Assembly: GCF_032062135.1 (NCBI RefSeq)
Contig: NC_092862.1
Span: 92,517,540-92,581,539 of the forward strand
From: Pyxicephalus adspersus
Taxonomy: Eukaryota > Chordata > Amphibia > Anura > Pyxicephalidae
DNA length: 64,000 bases
Direction: 5' to 3'
Below are positions 34,551 through 46,900 of the stretch, one piece after another (within the stretch, counting starts at the first letter, position 1; each line of letters begins with the position of its first letter). Below the pieces are notes generated by a model, which saw nothing but the letters and a program-made list of their open reading frames with translations, searched no databases and had not been told where the DNA came from. A program made the position numbers and the translations under genes.

Positions 34551-34889
34551 GTAATACACCAATACATCAGATATGTTTTCACTATATGTAATGTAGTGCA
34601 GTGTGTTGCTATAACAGTCTGCTGCACATATTTCTGTTAATTTTTGATGGGTACTTAATTTGGTCAGCGTCAAGACAGGCAACAATGCAGATGGCTGTGC
34701 ATTACAGTATAATGCATGGCAAAGCACATTCCTATAGTGTGAGGGTATACAGTGTATCCCATTTTACAAACGTCAGCTAAAACACTGATACTTTAGTAAC
34801 AGCAATTCAACAGCATAGGATAGTAACTGTATGCTATAATGTTATGCTCATTTTGAACTCTGGAAGTAGAAGAAAGTAGTGGTGCCATG

Positions 34890-35180
34890 GATCCCGTAAA
34901 TGATTCTCGTCTGATACGTAGCCTCAGGGCATGTCTCGGATGAGAATATGACGTGTGCAGCGGGTGTCTGAGGTCATTCATGGATTTGTTCTGGCAGATA
35001 CACAAATGACCGCAACGAAAGTGAAGGGAAGAGAGTGCAGCGGGGTGGCGATCACTCATTCCCCTCTTCCCTGTCTATAGAACAGAACGGCGCTGTATGT
35101 ACAGTGCTCATTCATCTTTCAGTCTTTTGTCATTGGAAAGGATTGTGAAAGATCCTTTCCAATGAAAAAAATCTAACGTG
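34890..35180. mobile_element. Harbinger-like MITE, truncated copy
   Basis: It shares 'gattctcgtctgat', 'gaagggaagagagtgcagcg' and the hairpin 'cattggaaaggattgtgaaa..gatcctttccaatg' (about 35132-35164) with the copies at 50886 and 58600. The right end stops at 'ctaacgtg' without the full terminal repeat, so no target duplication can be seen. Confidence 0.65.
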
Positions 35181-35184
35181 TTAC

Positions 35185-36535
35185 AATACTACAGTTGCTG
35201 ATAAAGTCTTTTACCTAAAACTTTCAAATTACCCACCCACCAATGCCAAATCTCTTGCAAAGACATTAAAGCTGTTGCTAAGAAAAAAGGTCTGGTTGAC
35301 CTTACCATGCCTCCGTATAGCTGGGCAGTTGAATATGCCCCTTCAATAAGCTAGAGTGTGTTCTTGCTAGATTTCTAAACCCAAACTATCCAAAAAGGCA
35401 GCAGTAAAGTGTTGGAAGCAGGGCAATTTAACTTTGGGAGTGGAGGGACTTGTCTTCCATTTTAAAGGAAGGTCTGCCCTAAAGCTTACCTGTCATCAGG
35501 AGTGATCATAATACCTTCTGCTTCTGCTTCTTCATAATACATTCTGCTTCTGGCTTTTTACTTTTTGCACACTCAGTGATTTTGAACTTAGGACATTTGC
35601 TGGAATTGATTTGTATCTTCCTTTAATGTTAAGATACAATAAACTGTATTGTGAACTATATACAAGACGTGTTAAAACTCAATCCCTATAATAATGGAAT
35701 GCTATAGGAAAGAGTCCTAACTGATCTTCTTGATCCAGAGCAAAGATCTAAGAAATTACAGTGGACTTTCTCATATGATTGCTATAATCGCTGCCTATTT
35801 AAAATAGCCAATGACTGCATAATTTCTGCTTAATTCAGAAATATGCATTTGGCCATTGACAAGAAATTAAAGTTTAAAAATAATGTAAACTTGGCAGTTA
35901 ATTTGTTAACTCACTACACTTTTGTCTTCACCTAGCTTTCTCTTTGCTCCATCTATGAAAGAAATGATTTTTTGCTCCAGGTTTAGTACTTTCAAGCTAC
36001 AGACATAAAAAATGTACACCCCATACCCGTTGTTGCATTTTTCATGGATTAACATGGCACATAAAACTGACATGTTGTATTTTTACAATATAAACCGATA
36101 ATTTTGATTTGTCATTTAGAAAAAATAAATGCACCCAGGTATTCTGGATTGGTTTCCAATATTTGAAACATTCCTAGGGAGTACAAAGAGGCAATCTGTT
36201 TTGTTTGAAACCTCAGGTACCTAGGGTCCAGTGTCCATTTTTCCATTGACGTGTGTGGTGGTATCATCACAGTATCAAAACAATCCCTTGGAAAAAAAGG
36301 CTGTGGATGCCTGAAAAATCCTTGAAAATATTTGAAATCCTTGAAAAATACTTGAAAATATTGATTCCACCTTAAGGAAAATAATTTACAAGTGGATTTC
36401 AAACAACTGCCAATTTGGTAAAGACTTGCCAAATTCAAATGACAGGAGCTACCCGTTTAATGCTAAAGGAAGTCTCCAGGAGCCATTTTAAACAATGTAC
36501 TGTATACTTATAAATTGATGACAGTGTTGCCTGGC
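35185..36535. other. Intergenic DNA, nothing recognised
   Basis: AT-rich non-coding sequence. The minus-strand frame at 36112-36438 contains imperfect local repeats ('cttgaaaatatttgaaat') and does not resemble a known protein. Confidence 0.45.
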
Positions 36536-36539
36536 TAGT

Positions 36540-36730
36540 ATACACTTTTGGCAAACCAGAGACTACATTTCAAGAGAAAAACCCATACCAACTGTAAAGC
36601 ATGATGGGAAAAATGTTACAGTTTGGGCCTTATTTGCTGCTTCAGAGCTAACTTGCATTCAACTACGAATTCTGTATCATAAGAAAATGTGCTTAACGAG
36701 AATGTAAAGATGATGTTTAATCTTCTATTA
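36540..36730 (+). mobile_element. Tc1-like transposase fragment
   Basis: The stretch 'ataccaactgtaaagcatg', followed by 'acagtttgggccttatttgc' and 'tgcttcag', is the nucleotide signature of the central part of many vertebrate Tc1-like transposases (HxLxPTVKHGGG..VWAxFAASG). No inverted ends were found, and the frame is broken. It is an old internal fragment. Confidence 0.65.
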
Positions 36731-37499
36731 GGTTGCCTTCCCCGGTTGCTCATTCCTCCTAAAGTTGCTACAAATATTTTGAAAAATAAAAATATTCTAT
36801 TTCCAACACGTAACTTATTTTAGACCCATTGACATTAGTACTTTGTTTCTGTGTTTCTCCATGTGATGAAGGTTCACCACAGACAATGAGAGCATATACA
36901 ACAGTGCTGTACATAGCTTCCTTAGAAAAACATCCCAGCACGTTGCCTCTTGCAGACCACTTTAAGTAATGCTAAAATGCTGAGCCTTCACCATTGAAAG
37001 GATTGAAATTCAGTGAATAAAAGTGGCTTACCAGAAATTGTTCAACTGAGGAGGAAAGGGCTAGATTAAAATCAATGTCTTTTAGCTGGGAAAACTGTGG
37101 GCTGTATCTAACGTTTTGCATTTTCTAATGTACAGTGTGAGAAGCTGAATTTGAGCAATGAAATGAGTAAGAAATTTCAGGACAGGAGTGGAATCTTTGC
37201 AACTGTGCAAGGCCAAGGATAAGGCTGGAATTCAGCTTGAACCAGAAATGGTTTCTTGATTATTGATTAAGCATAATACACAAAGGAATGGCTCAAAAAA
37301 AAAATGAGGATTTAATACCAGTTAAAGCTATAATTGTATATAAAACACCTTTATATGCGCTGCTTAGCCACAAAAAGTGTATTTATTTTCGTCCAGAGTT
37401 GCATTAATTTTCACCAAGATCTTAAAATGATGATGGGTGAGTCAGGCCATATTCCAAAGATTCTAAAAGGGTTAACTTACTTACTTCCAAGCAGGCAGG

Positions 37500-37720
37500 T
37501 CCTCTATTGGAGAAGGGACAGTCAATGTCTCTCCTGTAATAAAATAATCGTACATGCCTAATCGCAATTTTTATATACACCTGTCCTTGCTCCATCACAG
37601 GTGCCACCATTTTCACAGATTCTGTATCCTAAGCTATCTTTATTGACCAGGCCAGAATGATAAAACTCCTGCACATAATCACTGAATTTCATTCATTCAC
37701 AGCATCCTATTTCTATTGTG
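37500..37720. repeat. Unclassified interspersed repeat, copy A
   Basis: The segment 'gagaagggacagtcaatgtc..tctcctgtaataaaat' followed by 'catgcctaatcgc' resembles 46695-46900 ('agaagggacaggctatgtct..cttctgcaataaaat..acctgcct'). Two diverged copies 9 kb apart indicate a dispersed repeat family. Class unknown. Confidence 0.5.
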
Positions 37721-37968
37721 TAACAAATAGGTAGCAAAATTTGCAACATTGCTTAGTTTATGTGTCTATAACTCTAAAGTGTATATTTATATACTGGCTA
37801 TGGGCTAAATAGGTACTAAAATAAAGAAACACATACCAGGCAATATGACCAAAAGGGTTAATTGTTAGATTTTAGGTTTGCTTAAGGCGTGTTTGTAGAA
37901 AAGGTACCAGAATGAAGGGGGTAAGAACAAGCACAAAAAATGTGCTTGCACCTCAGCCTCACCTAAAT

Positions 37969-38635
37969 CAGGGGTGTCAAACTCAAATATACCCAAATTA
38001 AAAACTTAAAGTCGTGGGCCAACCTTGAAATTTATTGAAGTTTTCCTTCTCATTAGATATAAACCCTTTTAATATGGAAACAAAGAGGTTTTGCTTCACA
38101 TTCAATCAGGAACAAGTTTATAATAGAGAAAATGTCATAACATGTTTTTAATTTTATTAAAAAAAATTCCTATTCCTTCTCTATTTGTAGCCTTCTGAGT
38201 TAAATTTCAATGGTAACCTTTTTACAAAGGCTAACAATAATAATAACAATATTCTTCTATGAAAATCCAACCATACAAGTCCATGCCTTGGAGTAGCAAG
38301 GAAAAATACAGCTGAGGGGGGAGTGCTGGAAATGCCAATGCAGAGCTAAATCTTATGAGTGGACAACTGCTGGAACTCCCTCTTCATTGAAATAGCGCCG
38401 CTACTAAAATTCCCAGCATTATTTGCGTCTATAAAACAGTCCAATGCGGGCCCACGCATAGGCAGAGAGCCTGCTGGTCTATAGATGAGAGTGATGCCGA
38501 GAATTGTAGTAGCGGCGCTATTTCAATGCAGTGGGGGGCCAGCTGCATTTCATATTTAGGATTCCTTTGAGGGCAAAAAAATAAAAGGACGTTGGGGGCC
38601 AGATTTGGCTCCTGGGCCAGAGTTTGACACCCCTG
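37969..38635. mobile_element. hAT transposon, non-autonomous, with internal hairpin
   Basis: The ends 'caggggtgtcaaactc' and (inverted) 'caggggtgtcaaactc' match exactly over 16 bases. Flanking 8-mers 'acctaaat' and 'ccctggat' agree at 5 of 8. Internally, 'cattgaaatagcgccgctac' at 38385-38404 has an exact inverted copy at 38509-38528, extendable to about 35 imperfect bases with a loop of about 70. No transposase is seen. It lies 1.3 kb upstream of the ITGA9 start. Confidence 0.85.
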
Positions 38636-38689
38636 CCCTGGATGTTACCTAAGCATTAGACTGTGTGGGTTGAGGATATGTAGTAAAAA

Positions 38690-38705
38690 GGGGGGGGGGG
38701 GGGGG
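38690..38705. repeat. Poly-G run
   Basis: Sixteen consecutive G follow AAAAA. Confidence 0.95.
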
Positions 38706-38779
38706 CATTAGGCACTGGAAGTAGGGTGCTATGTCTAGGCGCTAAGAAAGATGAGGGATATCAATCTTAAGCACTGGGC

Positions 38780-38992
38780 CAGTCTTTTTCAAAAGTTTTA
38801 ACACGGGGAAACCCCTTGAAATAACTTTAAGGTCTTTAGGGAACCCCTGCTATATTAACTATATCCACAGCTCACAGTACATTAGTGTGGTGGTCAGAAT
38901 GGGAAGAATGTCACCGTTACAGGCAGCCAAAAAGATCATTGGGGTCAGTAAAACTGACCCGAGAGTCACAAAATGCTAATTGCCCAAGGAAA
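38780..38992. mobile_element. hAT MITE, 'cagtgtttcttgac' family, truncated
   Basis: It begins 'cagtctttttcaaaag' and shares 'tatccacagctcacagtaca', 'ttagtgtggtggtcag', 'ggaagaatgtcac' and 'cagccaaaaagatcattggg' with the other copies. It stops at 'aattgcccaaggaa', where the family continues, and is joined directly to the hAT fragment that follows. Confidence 0.75.
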
Positions 38993-38999
38993 TTGTTGG

Positions 39000-39427
39000 A
39001 TCCGACTTATTTGAAATATCGCGTTATCGGGAGTTTACATGATATCATCGAGTTACCGCACAGTAACCCCAATTACTATTCCTAGAGAGCAGAAGCAACG
39101 CGCAGCTACCAGTCTCCGAAAGGTTGACCTCAAACGTTGTGTCTTCAACCCCGAATGGACTGACAAATTTTTCTTCGTCCAACAAAGCCCTGTGTTTATT
39201 GTACAGCGACACCAACAGCACTTTCAAGTGGTCGAATCTCCAGGGGCATTTCGATGCTAAGCACGCGCACACGTACAGAGACTACACCGCAAATGAGCGT
39301 AAGACTGAGGTCGCTTGCAGTCACGGTTAGAAAAAACCTTTCTTTGGACACCTTGTTTCTTCTGGCCCAGTGTGCCTTCTTGACCTCCTGAAATGGCCTA
39401 GTAGTCCAAAAAGTTTGCTGACCCCTG
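39000..39427 (+). pseudogene. Autonomous-type hAT transposon fragment with BED zinc-finger remnant
   Basis: In two frames the + strand encodes the N-terminal BED-type finger of a hAT transposase: 'RKVDLKRCVFNPEWTDKFFF' (about 39112-39175), then 'KALCLLYSDTNSTFKWSNLQ' and 'HFDAKHAHTYRDYTANERKT' (about 39183-39310). The expected CxxC is degraded (CLLY) while the downstream H..H pair (HFDAKH) remains. It ends 'aagtttgctgacccctg' at 39427, a hAT terminal repeat (inverted: caggggtcagcaaac). The catalytic part is deleted. It is CpG-rich and ends about 200 bases upstream of the probable ITGA9 first exon. Confidence 0.72.
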
Positions 39428-39639
39428 CTTTACAGGATAGGTGATTTGTCAGAACATCCATATAAACTTTTAGCTCCAGAAGAAGTATGAATATACGACA
39501 GTGAAAGCTGCTGACCTGCATACTTGTTTAGGGTCCATGCCTAAATGTTTTCAGCCATAACAATTCAGCATTTCAGTGGGGATCAGTACTGCCAGAGTCC
39601 TTTATTCTCACTTTAGTTTGCCTTTGAAACTTTAGGCTG

Positions 39640-39932
39640 CAATATCTTAGATAGACAGTAGATGTCGCCAGTGCTCCGACCTCCCCGCCATCCTACTTCG
39701 GCTCAGTCCTTGTAGAATCCACTCCCTCGCTGAACGGATTGGTGCTGATCTCTGTAGTATTTGGCCAGATCGGAGTCACAAGTCACCCCTCGCCACTCCT
39801 CTGTGATCTTCCACTTTGGGACACAAGCACATCTGGCTAATTAGCACAACTGGCCCCTTTGCCAACTCTACTGGGAGCTGATCTGGGCAGTGGCAAGTTG
39901 ATCAAAGCCCTGATTGTAGGATTTCAGCCAGG
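39640..39932 (+). promoter_or_regulatory. ITGA9: ITGA9 5' UTR and probable core promoter region
   Basis: This is relatively GC-rich, repeat-free sequence immediately upstream of the ITGA9 start codon. No TATA box at a plausible distance was seen, which is common for integrin genes. The transcription start cannot be fixed from sequence. The start codon context 'ccaggATGG' has A at -3 and G at +4, a good Kozak match. Confidence 0.45.
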
Positions 39933-40093
39933 ATGGCAGAAAGGAGTCTTTTCAAAGCGCTGCTTGGAGGGTTTTTGCTAACTTTGGTGCTTTGCTATAA
40001 CATTGATCTGGATCACCCTATTGTGTATCAGGGCCCCAATGGCTCATTTTTTGGATATTCTGTCCTGGAGCATTATCATGATGATACAAGATG
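39933..40093 (+). CDS. ITGA9: ITGA9 (integrin alpha-9) exon 1
   Basis: This exon encodes 53 complete residues and two bases of codon 54. The first 21 residues, MAERSLFKALLGGFLLTLVLC, form a signal peptide: a basic start followed by a hydrophobic core. The mature chain begins YNIDLDHP, then IVYQGPNGSFFGYSVLEHYH and DDTR(W). YN[LI]D at the mature N-terminus and FFGYxVLEHxHDxTRW are the first blade of the integrin alpha beta-propeller and match integrin alpha-9 better than its paralogue alpha-4. The donor is 'ATGgtaagt' (phase 2, splitting the Trp codon). Alpha-9 pairs with beta-1 as a cell-surface receptor for matrix and adhesion ligands. Lying downstream of GOLGA4 on the same strand matches the human gene order. 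Later exons are not in the window. Confidence 0.93.
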
Positions 40094-40680
40094 GTAAGTT
40101 ATTCTTTGTTACTGGATTTGTCTATCACAGCATGTGTTCACTTTCATCAATGTGATCAGATGAAATATTGCATGACACTTCCAATGCTTCTGTATACACA
40201 TGACCTTGGGGATCATTAAAGTATTCTGCTATAAGTAATGTTTGCCATGTGGAGCTCCACAGTACCTTATAGCTTTGCTTATTTAATGGAAGTGATCTCA
40301 TACATCCTGCATGGGTTCCTATGAATGCATTCATTCTGATAGATATTGGGGAGGGGGTGTACTGTATAGAGCAAAGAAGGCTGAGTACAATAAGAAGTTC
40401 ATTTAGCATCTCTTATCTGATTTTCTTTCCTTCCAGACTCAGTCATTGCTCTGAAAAGCTGTGGGAGTTTTATGATGGTCCCTCTGTTTATTGGTTTATG
40501 GCTCCAACATGAAACTTTTTTATTTATTTAAAGGAGTGTGTTTTTTTTTTATTATCATAGGGTATGGGAAATTCTTTTCATCATAAAGGATGACTTTTAC
40601 AAAGTTTACATAGTACTTTTAGCCCTACAATTTCTGAATGTCACAAACTTGTCAATGATTGCAAAAAAATGACTGTAAAG

Positions 40681-40708
40681 TATTTATTATTATTATTATT
40701 ATTATTAT

Positions 40709-40739
<31 letters not shown>

Positions 40740-40862
40740 CTGTTTTTGTAAAGCACCAACATATTACGCAGCTCTGTACATTAAATAGGGCATGAACGTG
40801 ACACAAACAATGACACAAGAGGAGGAGAGCTACCTGCCCAAAAGAGCTTACAATCTAAACAC
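40681..40862 (-). mobile_element. 3' end of an L2/CR1-group LINE with a palindromic TTA tail
   Basis: The block 'caccaacatattacgcagct', with 'ctgtacattaaataggg' and 'agagcttacaatctaaa', is the same 3' end as in the LINE at 7496-7660. The tail is (AAT)n at 40708-40735 and is immediately preceded by (TTA)n at 40681-40707, so the microsatellite itself is an inverted repeat. Only about 125 bases of LINE are retained. Confidence 0.8.
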
Positions 40863-43800
40863 GTATCATGTTTGGATAGCGAGGGCCTGAATTCCCTTAT
40901 ACCAAAAAGAAATATAAATCACGGACAAGTGAGTAGTCTGGATCCCACCAACTCCTGTTTAGCTGGAGACTGGTTCAGATATCACCTTCTGTAGTTGACA
41001 TTTTACTTTGCCAAAGTTCACAACTTTTTTTTTTAAACTGGGAACTAAATGAACACATGGATGCTGTATGGAAGTTAATAAAGAAAATCAGCCCGTTCCA
41101 TTTTAGTGCACGGGTTGGGACACAGAAGTTATCCTGGTAAGGTCTATACAGAATGATAGGGGAACAGGTATTTCCTGGACAGGTCAGCATTGGCACCCTT
41201 CCTACGTTCTCACTACACACCGTAGGGGTCAGGGTAAAGTTATTAGAAGGTTTTAGGGCTGGGGTAAGTTTTAGGGCTTGGAAAAATGATGGGGTTGATT
41301 GTTTGCATATGCAGAAAACCAACCTTTTTTGGCATTGAAACCTTTATTCTTAATATTACAAGTGACAGAAAGGAAAAAAAAATACCATACCAGAAAAATG
41401 TAATTAAGGGGTCTATTTATCAAGGTTTTCACCCAAGATTCACACAACATTCAAATTGATATGAATTTCTGTTAAAAGCACACAGGTTGCCAATACATAT
41501 AAGTACAAGTAAACCTAAACTGCTCTCCCCGTATGTGCAGAACAATTGACCCGTAGTTGACTGGATGAATATCAGGCAATTAGTAGATTTAGAGGCCATG
41601 TAAGGGCATTTACAAGTTCTGATGGGGTTACATGCCTTTTCTCACACTTCCATTCTCAGGCTGCAGCAGGTGGCAATCCAGGAACAGCGTAGTGCAGGGC
41701 AGGTGCATAATCCAGTGATGGGAGCACCAGCCATTGCTGATGAACAAACCAATGATTTAGTCTATTGGTTGTAAATGGTGAAGTGGTGGGATTCTTGGTT
41801 ATTTGAAATCTGCAAAGTTGTTCTACTTTATAAATCATTCCCACAGTCAGGGTAAATAAAGACACTTGTCCATTGAGCTGAAAAAAAACAGAAATGTTAA
41901 AGTCACAGATTTATAAGTTTACAAATCTGCAATTGATCTCCCCACAGAACCATAGTGTCACCTTGGTAGATTTGGGAATTATAGTAGAGTATTTGTGTAT
42001 GAGAACTGAAAGCTTGCACATGGTTGTCTAGTAGTAGTTAGTCACCATCAGCTGGACTTGTTTTTGTTATGTTTTACAGCCTTCCAATCTGCTTCATTTT
42101 TTCCAATGTGTGCGAATATCATTGATGTTGAAATGGGCCAATCATACTTTGCAGCTACAGAGTTTAATTGGCTTAATTTCAGGTCCGTGCTTTTTGCATA
42201 GAAAAGTTAACTCTCATGTCATTGCTAATGTTTATACAAGAATCAAACTGTGGGTTGCATTTTCAGTTTGTCATCTCGTTCCCATCATTGCAGTTGAATT
42301 GCTATCCATCCTTTCATTCATCACAAGATTTAGGCATACCATAACTGCTTGTTTTGGAAATATTTTTCGCACAGCAAAGTGGACAAATCTGATTGTAATG
42401 TGAAAAGTATGACTGTGTAAACTAAACTAGCTGAGCTTGCCCAGGCCAAGTTGTATTTTATAAGGCTGGTCCCCAATATTAGTATTACCTAAACATTCAT
42501 TACATTGTAAACAATGTGTCAGCTTTACACATAACTACCTTTAGATATTGATAAGTAAATCCAGCACAGACTTAAACAAAAGTACTGCCTGTCATAACAT
42601 ACAGAAAATATGTCTTGCCATGTCCTATTACTCATATGGTTATACTATCCTAAGTAATGCCATCTGGGTAAAAATCACAATTATCCCTTACTTTACAGTA
42701 CAATAGCACTAGATGCAGCCATATTGCATGGTAAGCTTATACTCTGTTCAGAGAGACAGCTGTACATATGGGAAAAAAAACATTCTGTTCATGATGTCAT
42801 GCTATCTGTCACTGGCAGTCTTCCTGGTTTGTTTGCACTGCAATTAGAAGCTTATCAATACATCAAAGAATCATTCTCTGGACAGCAAGGATTAATGTTA
42901 AGCACACTCATAGTTTGTGAGATGATGAAGCTTTACATGTTTAGGTACATTTTTTTAAACAAGATTCTGTTCTTTTAAGTAATAATTATGTGGAAAATCT
43001 TTAGGGAAAAATTGAACTTTATTTTAACTTTTGATTTCTTTTTAAAGTTCCACGTTGAAAAGAATAAAAAGCTGATAGAAGGAGAGGAAGGAGTGAGAGA
43101 GAAATAAGCTTATTACTGTTCTGATTTCACTTTCCAGCCACAGGCAGGGGTGGGTGTAGGACAGTGGGGGCTTAGGAGAAGTGTAGAATGATGTTGGCCA
43201 TCAGACTGAAGGCATTCTATTAGTGGTGAAATATCTGGAATAAAAGTCAGAGATGCATCAACAGCTGCTTATTAATTTGCCTTTTTATCTTATTTTTTGC
43301 TGAAATTCTGCTTTAAAGGTATGATTTTCTAAATCTCATGTCAGGTAAATATAAAATACCGAGTATAAATAATATTTATAAACAAATCTAGCCATCAGGT
43401 GGAGTTCTATACTTCTTTCCTACCTCTTTCATAAAATAATAAAAAAAAACTACTGTTTACAGAGAACAATAGTTCGATTACGCTTACAGCTGAATTACTC
43501 AAAGGACAAACTAATCACACTGCCTTTGGCTTTCTGCTCGCTATGTCCTACAGAGCTACAATCATAGAATGGGAATCTGTAAGGAAAATGATTCTGTTGT
43601 GCATACCAATCAGAAAACCTATATTGCTTTGTAGTGGCAAGGTAATGGCTGCACCTTTATTATAATACTTTGGCAGCCATGGATGTATGCTATGGGTAAA
43701 GACAATCTATTGGCTAAAACAAACTTCTGGTATCTCAGACCTTCAGTAAATCAGCAGCACTAGTCATTTAGGATGCCAATCGTGGACATTGTGTCATTTT

Positions 43801-46694
43801 GTATCATTGGCTGGAGTCAGAAACCATTGGCTGGAACTGGAAATATTAGGGATCTAATACATCTGTGAAGAATCTGTCATCTTTAAGGCATTGTCATATA
43901 ACCTGTATGTCGGTAATATATGAACACCAGTACAGAAAAGAAGTTAAATGTGGGTTTATTTCGAAAATAAAGGTTTTATAAATATCTAATCTAATAAATA
44001 TATAAATAAAAAATGTAATATTCAAATATATTATAACAAAGTTTTAAAAATATATAAACCTAACCCAAAACTAATTGGTTGGTGTAGATGGATGTGAAGG
44101 CCATACAAAAAGTCATTATCACTCATGTCTAGAGTAGAATAAACATCATATCTGCCTTGACGCCACTGTAGGATAAATATATAGTGATGTCTTTTCAACT
44201 GTGAGTATATTAACCCCCTTCAGTTAAATAATAAAGAGCTGTATGTCATTCTGGACAACTGGTGACACTTAAGATGCATCCATTGAAATGTTATTTGCAG
44301 CACAGTCGCTCCAGTGTTCTCAGTTGTTCATATTTTCAAGATTGTTTAACAGGTCTTTGCTTCACTGAGCTATTTCTATGTTCATATGTTGGATAGGCTG
44401 CCTTTGCTAGAGAAGGGCTTTACTTTTCGTCGTTTTTATAAAGTCAAACAAAAAAGAAGAAAGAAAAATGAATGCAGGTTTACAATGATATTGTGCAATA
44501 AGATTATTTTTCTACACTTATTGGCCAGCTGTTCATGATTAGTGAGAATATTATCAAGTAGTAAGGGATTGCCTTGTGTATTTTTGGCCTTTATCTTCAG
44601 GGTTGATCAGCTACTACTGTTGCTTTGTCTGTTTTATACTTTTTATTTTTTTATTTTAGTTCACCAAGTTATTTAAACGGTACCAACCAGTATGCCTGAA
44701 TTCAGAACGATAAAATAAGCCTGCTTTGTAAATATGGCCTGTGAGCCATTTTCTGCCTTTCCAGGAGTGCCCCAATTATCAGTATGGAGTACATCAATTT
44801 CCCAGCAAATTCTGTCTGGATGTTTTATATTTCCTGTATACCACTGTTTATATAACATAATTTATTTAGGCCAGTGGTGGTGGAAATGACAGTGATGTCC
44901 ACAGGTTCATGATGGTGGGTATTGCACTTTTCCAACTATGCATAAAGTGTTCTTGCATTGAGAATATTCCCTGCATCTCACCAAACATGTAACAAGAGAA
45001 AGATGCGGGACCAGGCATACGTTTGCTTGTGACATTGGTTTAATTTTTAAGAGAATTTCATGCATTTACACTAAAATATATGTAATAAAAAACCCACGAT
45101 CTTCTAAGCAAATCGGATGCAGTGAACTGCTTCTTTCTTGCAGATATTTTGTTGCAGAGGCCAGGGTTACAGGTGGTTAGCCAAGAAAGACTTTCCATCC
45201 AATCCCTCCCTACTGTTTCCACAAGACATGTTAGCTCCTATCGCAGTCCATTTATCATAGGAACAGATATGGAAGTTTTGATGATACCAGTTTATGCTTT
45301 GCAGGGTAATCTTTCATTAAACTGTTTTGCAGCCTGGTCTTGTAGATACTCAAACTGAATCCAGGGTCCAAAGAAAGTTGATTGCCCGCAAATATTGTTT
45401 TCCAGCATGCATAAGAATCCTATGGAGTGAGAAACCACAGCCCTATATACTGAGTAAAACTTTTTTTTTCTGCAGATTCTCCTGCAAGGTGGCTGATTTT
45501 AATGTTTGCTTCTCCTGCACATGCCCTCCTTGTAAGAGACATGTTCAACTTTTTGATCTCTGCCTGTGAAAGAATTACCAACAATACTAAAGAAACTCAT
45601 CTTTACTATGCTCTATATAAAATGAGACTCTGTAATTAGACAACAATTCTGCAGTTCCTAGTTGCTCATGACTCGAAAACCTTGCTTTTAAAGTCAAGAT
45701 CCAGACTCTTCTTTTAGGCATCACTTTTGGGTAGTATTGGAACGTGCTGTACCCTTCAGCCTTCTCAAATTCTTATTGGCTTATCATTTTGATGGGATGT
45801 CTCATTAACCAGTGAGTGGAAAAAGCAGAAAGGGGGACCATGAAAGAGCTGCTCCTGATTACAACTGGAGCCCTCTGTGTTAGGGTCTCACAAAGATCCT
45901 ATCACCAACTTAAAAAAATGCATGTAAAAGCACAAACAATACGTTTTTTTTCTTTTCATGAATTGTTTTGACACCCTTGTTATGTGTCTTTAAACTTGCT
46001 AAAAAACATGACCAGTCATTTCCCTGGCGCAGCTTCCTCCCTGCTTGTCTGCCTGGAGTTCTGCTTTAACAGTATTGACAGGTGCTCTTGTAATTATTAA
46101 GGAAAAAACACAGTGCTGCTACACGTTGGACAGTAAAATACAGTTAAAAGGGCATTTCTCTGTAATCTCACTACAAGCTGTCTCAGAGCTTTTACAAGAT
46201 AGTATTAAAAAAATAAGACTTTAGTAAAATGTAATGAAGTCGAGCCTTTATTTGATATTATGATAAGCAGTACTGAGTCTGTTTAGTCTGTTACATTTAA
46301 TCCGAGACTCCATATAGTGCTGCAGAATGCAATCCATATGTATGACTGTATAATAGGGTCACTTGTGTAAGCAGCAATTCCCAGACTATTATGTGCACAC
46401 CCACCAGATGTTTAGAGGTTGGAACTTATATTTAAAGATACTTTCAGGATGGAACCCCTAATAAAGGTTAAAGCCTTCCTGCTTAGTGGGGGTGTTCCAA
46501 CAATCCATGTTTCAGTTGCCCGTTATTATTTTTCATTTACAAATACATTTTGACATTCACATATAATATATTATTCTATTGCCTTTCTAAAAATGTTTCT
46601 TTTGAAAATCATCAAAACAGCATCATTTTGTCATGTCTGGTTTTTAAGGCAGAAATAAATTTAGAGATTTAAAAATTGATATGTAGTTTTTGTT

Positions 46695-46900
46695 TATTAT
46701 AGAAGGGACAGGCTATGTCTCTTCTGCAATAAAATTAACTTACCTGCCTGTTTTATCAAAACTCACCATTCCTTGCATGTGTCCAGCATCTTTACTCACT
46801 CCTTTTCCAAGTCCAGGATTTTCAGCCATCTGAAATAGCCAGACAGGAATGATTTAATTTGTGTGCATACTCATAGGTGTTTATTCATTCCCTGGCTTGG
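46695..46900. repeat. Unclassified interspersed repeat, copy B
   Basis: Related to 37500-37720 through 'agaagggaca', 'tatgtctcttctgcaataaa' and 'acctgcctgtttt'. No coding sequence or terminal repeats were recognised. Confidence 0.5.

Noticed and set aside
39933..40093. Integrin alpha-4 instead of alpha-9
   Set aside because: The mature start and the FFGYxVLEHxHDxTRW pattern fit alpha-9 better, and location downstream of GOLGA4 matches ITGA9.
40681..40735. CRISPR-like or other regular array
   Set aside because: It is a trinucleotide microsatellite with no spacers. No CRISPR array or prokaryotic system exists in this eukaryotic window.
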